Source of the DNA: Methylomonas sp. EFPC3
GTDB taxonomy: Bacteria > Pseudomonadota > Gammaproteobacteria > Methylococcales > Methylomonadaceae
Reading direction: 5' to 3'
DNA length: 64,000 nt
Assembly (NCBI RefSeq): GCF_029643245.1
Contig: NZ_CP116398.1
Coordinates: forward strand, 1,240,001 to 1,304,000
Part shown: positions 39,672 through 49,077 of the stretch, piece by piece
How positions within the stretch are numbered: the stretch's first letter is position 1
How the letters are laid out: each line of letters opens with the position of its first letter
The notes under the pieces: generated by a model
Seen by the model: the letters and a program-made list of their open reading frames with translations, nothing else
What the model was told of the DNA's origin: nothing
The model's database searches: none
Made by a program: the position numbers and the translations under genes

Positions 39672-40102
39672 TTGGTTTGGTCAATTTGGGAAATTTTCAG
39701 GCACACTAACAACCTGCGGAACTGGTCGCGTCGCAACATATCCGGGAACACTGCAAGGGAGTTGCGGACTCCGCTCCCGTCGCGCCAATGCACCGCCACC
39801 ACCACCCGACTAACAACGGAGCTGGGCAGCAAACGAATCGGGAGAAATTCGCCTCGCCCTTCTCGTACCGACCAGCCTCGGCTCAAATGGAACCGTAACT
39901 GGATTGGTCCGACCTTTTCGGCCGCAATTGCTTTGGCCCAGCTCAAAACCACCAACGCCGCCAGACTTACCCGGCAACCCGCCGGTAACCCATTCAGCCA
40001 ACAACCGGCCAGCGCCAAGCTGTGCAAGACGCTAACACATATCCGGCGCTGTCGGGAAACGCCAAAGTTAAAATCCACGCTTTGCTCGAGATTTTTGGTC
40101 AC
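39668..40102 (-). CDS. YgfX/CptA-like membrane protein
   Basis: A 144-residue protein with two hydrophobic segments near residues 25-60 (LHSLALAGCWLNGLPAGCRVSLAALVVLSW) and a soluble C-terminal part (LRFHLSRGWSVREG, HWRDGSGVRNSLAVFPDML) with the YgfX signature. In E. coli ygfX pairs with sdhE (ygfY) and lies beside ygfZ; here ygfZ is divergent as expected, but no sdhE gene lies between. E. coli YgfX/CptA interacts with MreB and FtsZ. It is the first gene of the HDOD/GGDEF run. Confidence 0.72.
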   Translation of the reverse strand: MTKNLEQSVDFNFGVSRQRRICVSVLHSLALAGCWLNGLPAGCRVSLAALVVLSWAKAIAAEKVGPIQLRFHLSRGWSVREGRGEFLPIRLLPSSVVSRVVVAVHWRDGSGVRNSLAVFPDMLRRDQFRRLLVCLKISQIDQTK

Positions 40103-40165
40103 AAAACCTTCACCCGGCCTTACCTAAGGTAAACTAATCGAATTATTCTCGGTTTTAACAGCCTT

Positions 40166-41107
40166 ATGATTGTAGACCCTACTCCGGCCGTAGCGGCAGA
40201 ACCAGCGAAACTTCCCCAAAAACTATACGCCGACACCGGGTTGGCTGCCATCAGCGTCAACGGTGTTGATGCCGCCGGCTTTTTGCAAGGCCAACTCACC
40301 TGCAACGTGCTCGACCTGACCGAATCGCAAGCCAGCATCGCGGCATTTTGTAACGCCAAGGGCCGGGTCATTAGTACGCTGTTAGTGGTCAAAACGCCAC
40401 CAGGATTCTTATTGATTCTGCCGCTCGCGCTAAGGGACAGCGTTTACCGCAAATTACGCATGTATGTGCTGCGTGCCAAAGTGGAATTGACGATGGACGA
40501 CCGGCTGAAAATATTCGGCATCACCGGTTGCGCCAGCAACTTCAACGACCGAACGTTGCTTCAGGCCGATTTTGCAGTGTCTACCGGCCCGGAGCTCTTG
40601 CTCAAGCTACCCGGCAACGAACGGTTTTTGTGGCTGGTGCCGGAACACGAAGTCGCTAGCCAGGTGGAAAAATTAACTGGTCACCCAGGTTTTACCCACG
40701 GGAGCCCGGCGGAATGGCGCTACCAAGATATAGCATCAGGTTTACCGTGGTTCGGTCCGGAGCAGTCCGAGCAGCACATCCCGCAAATGCTCAATATCGA
40801 CCGACTCGGCGGTATTAGTTTCAACAAAGGCTGCTATACCGGCCAGGAAATTGTGGCGCGGACTCATTACCTCGGTAAAGTTAAACGCGCGTTGTTCGTG
40901 GCAGCCTGCTCAGGGGCCGGCCAACCGCAGCCTGGCGCCGCCGTTTTGGACGGCGACACACAAACGGTCGGAAGCGTCCTCAACGCCGCCACCTGGGAAA
41001 ACAGCACGCGCCTATTGCTGGTCCTGCAAATAGTTGATGGTATGCCAAAAAACCTTATACTTGACGGCGATAACCGCGCGCAACTGACGCTGATTTCGGT
41101 CCAATAA
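40166..41107 (+). CDS. ygfZ: Folate-binding Fe-S cluster assembly protein YgfZ
   Basis: A 313-residue tetrahydrofolate-binding protein needed for maturation or repair of some Fe-S enzymes. It has the signature KGCYTGQEIVARTHYLGKVKR with the essential Cys223. The start is ATG 40166. It is divergent from the ygfX-like gene; the HDOD gene follows 13 nt after. Confidence 0.93.
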   Translation: MIVDPTPAVAAEPAKLPQKLYADTGLAAISVNGVDAAGFLQGQLTCNVLDLTESQASIAAFCNAKGRVISTLLVVKTPPGFLLILPLALRDSVYRKLRMYVLRAKVELTMDDRLKIFGITGCASNFNDRTLLQADFAVSTGPELLLKLPGNERFLWLVPEHEVASQVEKLTGHPGFTHGSPAEWRYQDIASGLPWFGPEQSEQHIPQMLNIDRLGGISFNKGCYTGQEIVARTHYLGKVKRALFVAACSGAGQPQPGAAVLDGDTQTVGSVLNAATWENSTRLLLVLQIVDGMPKNLILDGDNRAQLTLISVQ

Positions 41108-41120
41108 CGGAAATTCATTC

Positions 41121-41963
41121 ATGCAATTCAAATCAGTTCAAGACTTTCTGGTCCACGTACAAGCGGAATTGGACGCCAATCGTCTGGTATTGCCGACGCT
41201 GCCGGACGTTGCCATCAAAGTCCGGGAAGCTGTTAGCAAAGGCGACGCCACCGCACAAAGCCTGGCTGAAATCATCGCCACCGACGCGGCAATTTCGGCA
41301 CGTCTGATTCAGGTTTCCAATAGCCCTTTGTACCGTGGCACCGTTGAAATCAAAAACATTCAAATGGCGGTAACCCGGCTCGGCAACAACACGATCCGGA
41401 CTCTCATCACCAGCCTGATCATGCAGCAGATGTTTACGCCTGCCAGCGCATTGTTGGAAAGCTACTTCCGTAGCACCTGGGAACAGGGCGTGAACGTCTC
41501 GGCGATCGCCCGCGCCCTGAGTTCTTTCGTTCCACACTTGAACGCCGACGAAGCCATGCTGGCGGGCCTGATCCACCAAATCGGCAAACTGCCGATACTG
41601 ACCTTGGTGGAAAAAATTCCGGAATTCCGCGACAGCCCTTCCCGACTCGACAAACTGTTGGAAAAGGCCCATCCGCACGTCGGTAAACTCATCATGAATA
41701 CCTGGAATTTTCCGGAAGAATTGAAGCGGGTGCCGTCTGAATACGTCGATTTTCAGCGGGACTCCGGTCCGCAAGCCGACTATGTGGACTTGGTACAAGT
41801 TGCCTTCTTACAAAGTATCGCCGGTACCGATCACCCCGCCTGCCGGGTCGATTGGAGTACGGTGCCGGCTTTTGCCAAATTGGGCCTGCAAGCCGATGCC
41901 GAAATTTTGGAAATCGAAGGGGTTTCCGAAGAGATCGAATTGGCCCAGTCCATGTTTTTATAA
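41121..41963 (+). CDS. HDOD domain protein
   Basis: A 280-residue HDOD protein: LPTLPDVAIKVREAVSKGDATA at the start, DAAISARLIQVSNSPLYRG and the IQMAVTRLGNNTIRTLITSLI helix, then DEAMLAGLIHQIGKLPIL. The last is near the HD-like motif, with HQIG in place of HDIG. It sits between ygfZ and ctaA, 12 nt before the latter. Confidence 0.88.
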   Translation: MQFKSVQDFLVHVQAELDANRLVLPTLPDVAIKVREAVSKGDATAQSLAEIIATDAAISARLIQVSNSPLYRGTVEIKNIQMAVTRLGNNTIRTLITSLIMQQMFTPASALLESYFRSTWEQGVNVSAIARALSSFVPHLNADEAMLAGLIHQIGKLPILTLVEKIPEFRDSPSRLDKLLEKAHPHVGKLIMNTWNFPEELKRVPSEYVDFQRDSGPQADYVDLVQVAFLQSIAGTDHPACRVDWSTVPAFAKLGLQADAEILEIEGVSEEIELAQSMFL

Positions 41964-41975
41964 CCCCGCCACACC

Positions 41976-42950
41976 ATGATAGACGATCAGGCTGCCGCCC
42001 GCTTCCGTCGCCTAGGCGCGCTGACAATATTCGCCGTGTATTTTGTGATTCTGGTGGGCGGCATCGTCCGCGCCTCCGGCGCCGGCATGGGTTGCCCCGA
42101 CTGGCCGACCTGCTTCGGCCAATGGGTCCCACCCACCGACGAATCGCAGCTTCCGGCGAATTACCACGAAATATATGCTGCGCGCGGTTACGAGAATACG
42201 GCCTTCAATCCGGTGAAGACCTGGACCGAATACACCAACCGCCTGGTCGGCGTGACGATCGGTTTCTTGATTTTCCTGACGGCCTGGTCCTCGCGCATTT
42301 ATCTGAAAGCCGACAAGACTATTTTTTATTTGGCGCTGTCGGTGTTCTTGTTGGTCGGTTTTCAAGGCTGGCTCGGTTCGGCCGTGGTAGCCAGCAACCT
42401 GAAACCGCTGATGATTACGCTGCACATGCTGCTGGCCCTGGGCATCGTCGCACTGTTGATTTATGCCATCGCCCGCTCGCAGAAACCCCTGCTCCAGGCG
42501 ATAGACACACATTGGCTGACGCCGCGTTTCGCGACGGTTTTGAAAGTAGCCATGGGCATGACCTTACTGCAAATCGCGATGGGCACCCAGGTCCGGGAAG
42601 CAGTCGATTACATCGCTCACGAACACAGTTACATTGACCGCCAATATTGGCGCGACAGTTTTCCAATCATCTTCTACGTCCACCGCTCGTTTTCATCGAT
42701 TATTCTGTTTACCAACCTGTGGCTGGTTTGGAAAATCCGCGAGCAAGCGGCCGCCGGCAACCTGTTGTTGCGGCTAGGCTATGTCCTGGCGGGCTTAATC
42801 GTGACGGCTATTCTGGCCGGTGTCACATTGGACCGTTTAGGCTTCCCGGCGTTTGCACAACCGGTGCATTTGCTGATGGCGAACCTGATTTTCGGCGCCC
42901 AATTTTTTCTGTTTATTTGCCTGAGCTATTCGGCAAACCGGGCAGCATAG
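41976..42950 (+). CDS. ctaA: Haem A synthase (COX15/CtaA family)
   Basis: A 324-residue membrane protein with eight predicted helices. The N-terminal RASGAGMGCPDWPTCFGQW and EYTNRLVG are family signatures, with conserved His in LHMLLALG and HRSFSSIIL as haem ligands. It oxidises haem O to haem A for cytochrome oxidase. No ctaB (haem O synthase) or oxidase genes are in view. Confidence 0.94.
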   Translation: MIDDQAAARFRRLGALTIFAVYFVILVGGIVRASGAGMGCPDWPTCFGQWVPPTDESQLPANYHEIYAARGYENTAFNPVKTWTEYTNRLVGVTIGFLIFLTAWSSRIYLKADKTIFYLALSVFLLVGFQGWLGSAVVASNLKPLMITLHMLLALGIVALLIYAIARSQKPLLQAIDTHWLTPRFATVLKVAMGMTLLQIAMGTQVREAVDYIAHEHSYIDRQYWRDSFPIIFYVHRSFSSIILFTNLWLVWKIREQAAAGNLLLRLGYVLAGLIVTAILAGVTLDRLGFPAFAQPVHLLMANLIFGAQFFLFICLSYSANRAA

Positions 42951-43071
42951 CGTATCGATATTTTTCTGTAATTATCAATAAGTTAAGCAAGATTCAACCG
43001 AACTGCGTTACAATGCCGGCTATGACTGTGCTCCTAGCCGGCCGATCTCTTTTCATCTACAGGTATTTTTA

Positions 43072-44802
<1,731 letters not shown>

Positions 44803-44814
44803 GCCGGCAAATGC

Positions 44815-44839
44815 AGCCGGCTGCGGGCATGCGCCGGCT
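44815..44839. terminator. Possible bidirectional hairpin between deaD and phzF
   Basis: A 7-bp inverted repeat (AGCCGGC and GCCGGCT) with an 11-base loop lies in the 50-base gap between the converging genes. There is no long T run on either side, so it is only a candidate. Confidence 0.3.
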
Positions 44840-44852
44840 GTCATACGTCGGT

Positions 44853-45770
44853 TCAATCCGACAAATCGATAGTACCTTCGGCAAATATTGCCGCCTGTCC
44901 GCCAACCCGGACCGTCAGATACTCCTGCTGCTTGTTGTCCATTTCCAACTGTATCAAACTGCGGCGACCGGCGTGGTGGCCGCGCTCGACGGCGAACACA
45001 TGGGTACCCTTACGCGTGTGTTCGAAGGAACACAGATAGCTGCAAAAAGCCGGCGTTGCACTGCCGACCGGCGGGTCTTCATGCATACCGATGTTCGGTC
45101 CCAACAAACGCAAGGTGAAATCGGCTTCCGGGTTCGGCGATTTCGGCGCGAACAGCAAAATTTCCTGAGCGGCGGTTTGCGGGGCGCTGGACTGGCTCCA
45201 CGCCGAATAATTGAATCGGGCCTTGCGCACCGATTCGTAACTCCACACCGGCACTACCAGATACGGAAATCCGCAGGAAACCAGGCGCGGCGAATATTTC
45301 TTATGGTCCAAGTCGGCGATTTGCAAACCGAGGAATTGGGCCAGCTCTTCATCGCTCGGGGCAAAACGGTCGACGACGGCACTAATGCTCCGGCTAAACT
45401 GCACCAACGTCGGCTTACCGCCGACGCTGGAGATATTGGCTTCGATCACGCCAACGTTTTGTTCCAGCAACAATGGCGTCACCGGGTCGACCAGCGCGAT
45501 ATCGCCGCAAGCAGCCATAACATAAGCCGCGGCCACAATGGACTGGCCGCCAAACTGAATCTCCCCTAACGGAGAAAAAATCCGCATTCGCCGACCGCTA
45601 CCCGCACCCTGGCCTGGAAACAAGAACACGGTTTCCGGCAGGTTCAATTCCTTGGCGATGGCAACCATCGTTTCGGTATTTAGACCGTTACTCTGCGGCA
45701 ACACCGCAATCTGGGCACCATTGAAGATTTGCCGGGTAAATACGTCGGCAATGTAATAGCGGTATTTCAT
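44853..45770 (-). CDS. PhzF-family isomerase-like protein
   Basis: A 305-residue protein of the PhzF fold (two similar halves). The catalytic Glu is present in NLPETVFLF; the N-terminal TRQIFNGAQIAV and the C-terminal GMHEDPPVGSATPAF are family segments. The usual GHPT motif is replaced by GGQSIV, which may change substrate. PhzF proteins isomerise or epimerise small acids such as the phenazine precursor. It starts four bases after the nirD stop, so it is part of the nitrite reductase transcription unit; why it lies there is unknown. Confidence 0.83.
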   Translation of the reverse strand: MKYRYYIADVFTRQIFNGAQIAVLPQSNGLNTETMVAIAKELNLPETVFLFPGQGAGSGRRMRIFSPLGEIQFGGQSIVAAAYVMAACGDIALVDPVTPLLLEQNVGVIEANISSVGGKPTLVQFSRSISAVVDRFAPSDEELAQFLGLQIADLDHKKYSPRLVSCGFPYLVVPVWSYESVRKARFNYSAWSQSSAPQTAAQEILLFAPKSPNPEADFTLRLLGPNIGMHEDPPVGSATPAFCSYLCSFEHTRKGTHVFAVERGHHAGRRSLIQLEMDNKQQEYLTVRVGGQAAIFAEGTIDLSD

Positions 45771-45774
45771 CGGT

Positions 45775-46107
45775 TTACTCCGGCAACTGCACCGCTACCC
45801 TGCCGCGATCGATTCTGACCCGGTATGCAGGCGTTGCGACGCTGGGATCTTCGAAACAGACGCCGGTATGTAAATGAAAATGCTGCTTATACATCGGCGA
45901 CGCCACCATCGGCTCACCGCCGATGTCGCCTATCATGCCACGCGACAACACATTCGCGCGACTGAACGGGTCGAAATTACCGACCGCGTAAACCGCTTGC
46001 CGCCGCGGCAGATAAAAAATCGCCACTTGTTGACCGCCGACCAGAGCGCAAATACCGGAATCCGGCTGCAAATCGTCGATACTGCAGACATCGATCCAAT
46101 TGTTCAT
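45775..46107 (-). CDS. nirD: Assimilatory nitrite reductase (NADH) small subunit
   Basis: A 110-residue Rieske-like protein without the Cys-His cluster ligands, as normal for NirD (WIDVCSIDDLQPDSGICAL, AVYAVGNFDPFSRANVLSRG). It helps NirB reduce nitrite to ammonia in the cytoplasm. It begins at the nirB stop (TAATG overlap). Confidence 0.94.
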   Translation of the reverse strand: MNNWIDVCSIDDLQPDSGICALVGGQQVAIFYLPRRQAVYAVGNFDPFSRANVLSRGMIGDIGGEPMVASPMYKQHFHLHTGVCFEDPSVATPAYRVRIDRGRVAVQLPE

Positions 46108-48647
46108 TAGGCGGCCTCCTCAACCAGTTTAAAATGTTTGCGCTCGAAATCGTTGGCCGGCCGAATCTGGCCGCGCTCCTCGACAAACACCACGTTGTCG
46201 TCGGCTTGGTCGCTGTTGACGAAATGGCGGAACCGTTTCAGGCGTTGTTCGTCCTGCAAGGTGGTTTTCCACTCGCATTGATAGGTGTCGATGACACGCT
46301 GCATCTGCTGCTCCAGATCGCCGCCAATCCCGAGCTTGTCGTCGATCACCACCGACTTCAAATAGTCCAGGCCGCCTTCCATGTTTTCCATCCAGACCGA
46401 AGTGCGTTGCAGCCGGGCCGCGGTACGCACATAAAAGATCAAAACCCGGTCGATGTATTTGATCAGAGTTTCCTTGTCCAGATTGGTGGCGAACAAATCG
46501 GCGTGGCGCGGTTTCATACCGCCGTTGCCGCAAACGTACAGATTCCAGCCGTTCTCGGTGGCGATGACGCCGATATCCTTGCCCTGGGCCTCTGCGCACT
46601 CCCGGGTGCAACCCGACACGGCGAATTTGATTTTGTGCGGCGCCCGTAAACCCTTGTAGCGATTTTCCAGTTCGATCGCCAAACCCACGCTGTCGTCGAC
46701 ACCGTAGCGGCACCAAGTACTGCCGACGCAGGACTTGACCGTGCGCAGCGACTTGCCATAGGCGTGGCCGGATTCGAAGCCGGCATCGGTCAGTTCCTGC
46801 CAGATCGCCGGCAATTGCTCCAGCCGGGCACCGAAAAAGTCGACGCGCTGGCCGCCGGTGATTTTGGTGTACAAATTGTATTTTTTGCCGACCTGTCCCA
46901 GCACGATCAACATATCCGGCGTGATTTCGCCGCCGGCGATCCGCGGCACCACCGAATAAGTGCCGTCTTTCTGCATATTGGCCAGGAAGGTGTCATTGGT
47001 ATCCTGCAGGCCGATATGCGGTTTTTCCAGGATGTAGTCGTTCCAGTAAGAGGCCAGAATCGAGCCGACGGCTTGCTTACAAACCTCGCAGCCCAAGCCC
47101 TTGCCGTGTTTGTCCAGCAATTCGTCGAAGGTCTTGATCTGGCCGACCATGATCAGGTTGTACAAATCCTGGCGGGTGTAGGCAAAGTGTTCGCACAGGT
47201 CGGTGCTAACCGCGACGCCCATCTTGCCTAATTCGCAGTCCAATACCGACTTCAACAGCGCCGAACAACCGCCGCAACCGGTGGCGGCCTTGGTCTGCGC
47301 TTTTAAATCGCCCAACGTCAGACAACCGGCTTCGATCGCGCCGCAGACCTGGCCTTTGCTGACGTCGTGGCAAGAGCAGATTTGTGCCGACGCCGGCAGC
47401 GCGTCGGGCCCCAGTCCCACCGATTGGTCGGAGCGCTGCGGCAAAATCAACGAATCCGGATTTTCCGGCAACTCGATACCGTTCAGACAGTATTGCAACA
47501 AGGTGCCGTAGCCGGCGGCATCGCCGACCAACACTGCACCGAGCAGGTGTTTTTGATCCTGGCTGACCACCAAGCGTTTGTAGATTTCGTCCGAACCGTT
47601 CTGGTAGGTGTAAACCAATGCTCCCGGCGTTCTGGCGTGAGCGTCGCCGATGCTGGCAACATCGACGCCCATCAGCTTCAGTTTGGTGCTCATGTCGGCG
47701 CCGGTAAAGCTGGCCGCGTCGTCGTTTAATGCGGCGACGACAGTTCTGGCCATGGTATAACCCGGCGCGACCAGACCGAAAATCTGGCCGTTCCACAGTG
47801 CGCATTCGCCGATCGCGTAAATGTCCGGATCGGAGGTTCGGCATTGATTGTCGATGACGATGCCGCCGCGGGGGCCGACTTCCAGCCCGCATTGGCGGGC
47901 AATTTCGTCGCGCGGCCGAATCCCGGCCGAGAACAATACGATGTCGGTTTCCAGCACTTGACCGTCGGCAAAATTCATTTTGTGCCGGCACTGCATGCCG
48001 TCGTCGATCAAGGTGGTGTTTTTGTTCAAATGAACGTTGACGCCCAGGGCTTCGATTTTGTGTTTCAGCATCGCGCCGCCGCCTTCGTCCAATTGCACCG
48101 CCATCAAGCGCGGGGCAAATTCGACGACGTGGGTTTCCAGACCTAAATCCTTCAGCGCTTTTGCCGCTTCCAAACCCAACAACCCGCCACCAACGACGGC
48201 GCCCACTTTAGACTGCGCTGCGGCGGCTTGAATCGCCTCAAGGTCTTCTATGGTACGGTATACCAGGCACTGCGGCCGCTCGTGGCCAGGCACCGGCGGC
48301 ACAAACGGGTAGGAGCCGGTCGCCAATACCAACTTGTCGTACGCTATCGTCAAGCCTTTCGCCGAGGTGACTTGCTTGGCGGCGCGATCGATCTCGACGG
48401 CTTTGTCCCCCAAATGAATTTCGATGCCGTGCTCGGCAAAAAAACCGGACTCGACCAGAGACAGGTCTGCCGCGGTTTTGCCGGCAAAATATTCCGACAA
48501 GTGCACGCGGTCGTATGCAGGACGCGGTTCTTCACAGAACGTGACTACCCGGTAGTTTGCAAGCGCCGCACTGCCCGCCAAACTACTCAAAAAATGCTGG
48601 CCAACCATGCCGTTGCCAATCACAACCAGGGTTTGTTTGTTACTCAT
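46107..48647 (-). CDS. nirB: Assimilatory nitrite reductase (NADH) large subunit
   Basis: An 846-residue multidomain enzyme: FAD/NADH-binding pyridine nucleotide-disulphide oxidoreductase domain (VIGNGMVGQHFL, GGGLLGLEAAKAL), BFD-like [2Fe-2S] domain (CSCHDVSKGQVCGAI and a Cys pair GCGGC), and C-terminal nitrite/sulphite reductase half with sirohaem-[4Fe-4S] ligands (SCVGSTWCRYGV, GCTRECAEAQGKD). It reduces nitrite to ammonium. Start MSNKQTLVVIG follows a long leader that carries regulatory RNA signals. First gene of nirB-nirD-phzF. Confidence 0.95.
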   Translation of the reverse strand: MSNKQTLVVIGNGMVGQHFLSSLAGSAALANYRVVTFCEEPRPAYDRVHLSEYFAGKTAADLSLVESGFFAEHGIEIHLGDKAVEIDRAAKQVTSAKGLTIAYDKLVLATGSYPFVPPVPGHERPQCLVYRTIEDLEAIQAAAAQSKVGAVVGGGLLGLEAAKALKDLGLETHVVEFAPRLMAVQLDEGGGAMLKHKIEALGVNVHLNKNTTLIDDGMQCRHKMNFADGQVLETDIVLFSAGIRPRDEIARQCGLEVGPRGGIVIDNQCRTSDPDIYAIGECALWNGQIFGLVAPGYTMARTVVAALNDDAASFTGADMSTKLKLMGVDVASIGDAHARTPGALVYTYQNGSDEIYKRLVVSQDQKHLLGAVLVGDAAGYGTLLQYCLNGIELPENPDSLILPQRSDQSVGLGPDALPASAQICSCHDVSKGQVCGAIEAGCLTLGDLKAQTKAATGCGGCSALLKSVLDCELGKMGVAVSTDLCEHFAYTRQDLYNLIMVGQIKTFDELLDKHGKGLGCEVCKQAVGSILASYWNDYILEKPHIGLQDTNDTFLANMQKDGTYSVVPRIAGGEITPDMLIVLGQVGKKYNLYTKITGGQRVDFFGARLEQLPAIWQELTDAGFESGHAYGKSLRTVKSCVGSTWCRYGVDDSVGLAIELENRYKGLRAPHKIKFAVSGCTRECAEAQGKDIGVIATENGWNLYVCGNGGMKPRHADLFATNLDKETLIKYIDRVLIFYVRTAARLQRTSVWMENMEGGLDYLKSVVIDDKLGIGGDLEQQMQRVIDTYQCEWKTTLQDEQRLKRFRHFVNSDQADDNVVFVEERGQIRPANDFERKHFKLVEEAA

Positions 48648-48753
48648 CTCAGGCCTCTGTCGATTCAGATTAATCCGTAGGCGCCGAGTTAACCATTCTG
48701 TGGCTACTCGGCGAAAGGGTTCGCAACTTGTCCCGGCACCCAAACTTCCGGCC

Positions 48754-48806
48754 AAAAAAAAAGGCGTCCTGACGAAACGAGTACACTCGTTCGAGCAGGA
48801 CGCCTT
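48754..48806 (-). terminator. Attenuator terminator in the nirB leader
   Basis: On the minus strand an 11-bp stem (AAGGCGTCCTG and CAGGACGCCTT), with an inner hairpin (AACGAG/CTCGTT), is followed by nine T residues. It lies about 110 bases before the nirB start, so without antitermination it should stop transcription in the leader. Confidence 0.85.
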
Positions 48807-48811
48807 TGTCC
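48798..48811 (-). promoter_or_regulatory. ANTAR-type hexaloop hairpin in the nirB leader
   Basis: The RNA GGACAAAGGCGTCC folds as a 4-bp stem with a six-base loop AAAGGC: A at loop position 1 and G at position 4, the known recognition features of ANTAR protein targets. The 3' arm and loop overlap the 5' arm of the terminator stem, so the two structures are mutually exclusive. A NasT-like ANTAR protein is encoded at 50559-51140. Confidence 0.6.
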
Positions 48812-48829
48812 AGTATTTAACACGGGGGG

Positions 48830-48852
48830 GTAAGCCTGTAGACAAGACTTGC
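48830..48852 (-). promoter_or_regulatory. Possible first hairpin of the nirB leader
   Basis: GCAAGTCT pairs with AGGCTTAC (one mismatch, one G-U) around a seven-base loop, just at the predicted RNA 5' end. ANTAR targets usually have two hexaloop hairpins; this one has seven loop bases and no A-x-x-G, so it fits imperfectly. Confidence 0.35.
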
Positions 48853-48861
48853 GAATTGGAA

Positions 48862-48877
48862 AACAAAATACATGCCA
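48862..48877 (-). promoter_or_regulatory. Candidate sigma-54 promoter of nirBD
   Basis: On the minus strand TGGCATG-TATT-TTGTT matches the -24/-12 consensus TGGCAYR-N4-TTGCW except for one base in the -12 element, with the required spacing. Transcription would begin near 48851, at the foot of the leader hairpins. Confidence 0.55.
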
Positions 48878-48970
48878 ACTCATAAAGCATTGATAAAATG
48901 GCACTACTTGATCTTATCTAGCGCAACCCCCTAAACATTGCACCCAAATAAGGCGAGCTTGGCGCGGTTT

Positions 48971-48987
48971 TGCACCAAATTGAAGCA
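48971..48987. promoter_or_regulatory. NtrC-like binding site upstream of nirB
   Basis: TGCACCA-AAT-TGAAGCA compares well with the NtrC palindrome TGCACCA-N3-TGGTGCA (one half perfect, the other five of seven). It lies about 100 bases upstream of the sigma-54 candidate, a normal enhancer distance. A half-site TGCACCC is nearby at 48939. Confidence 0.5.
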
Positions 48988-49077
48988 ATCAGCCGATCAA
49001 AACTACCGCCCCAGCTATCCGCCAGGGCTGGCATAGTAGCTGCTAACAGTTACCGAATCGACAACCCCGGAATTCGC

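Noticed and set aside
48960-48974. Sigma-54-like sequence upstream of narK on the plus strand
   Set aside because: GG and GC are one base too close; sigma-54 promoters need strict spacing.
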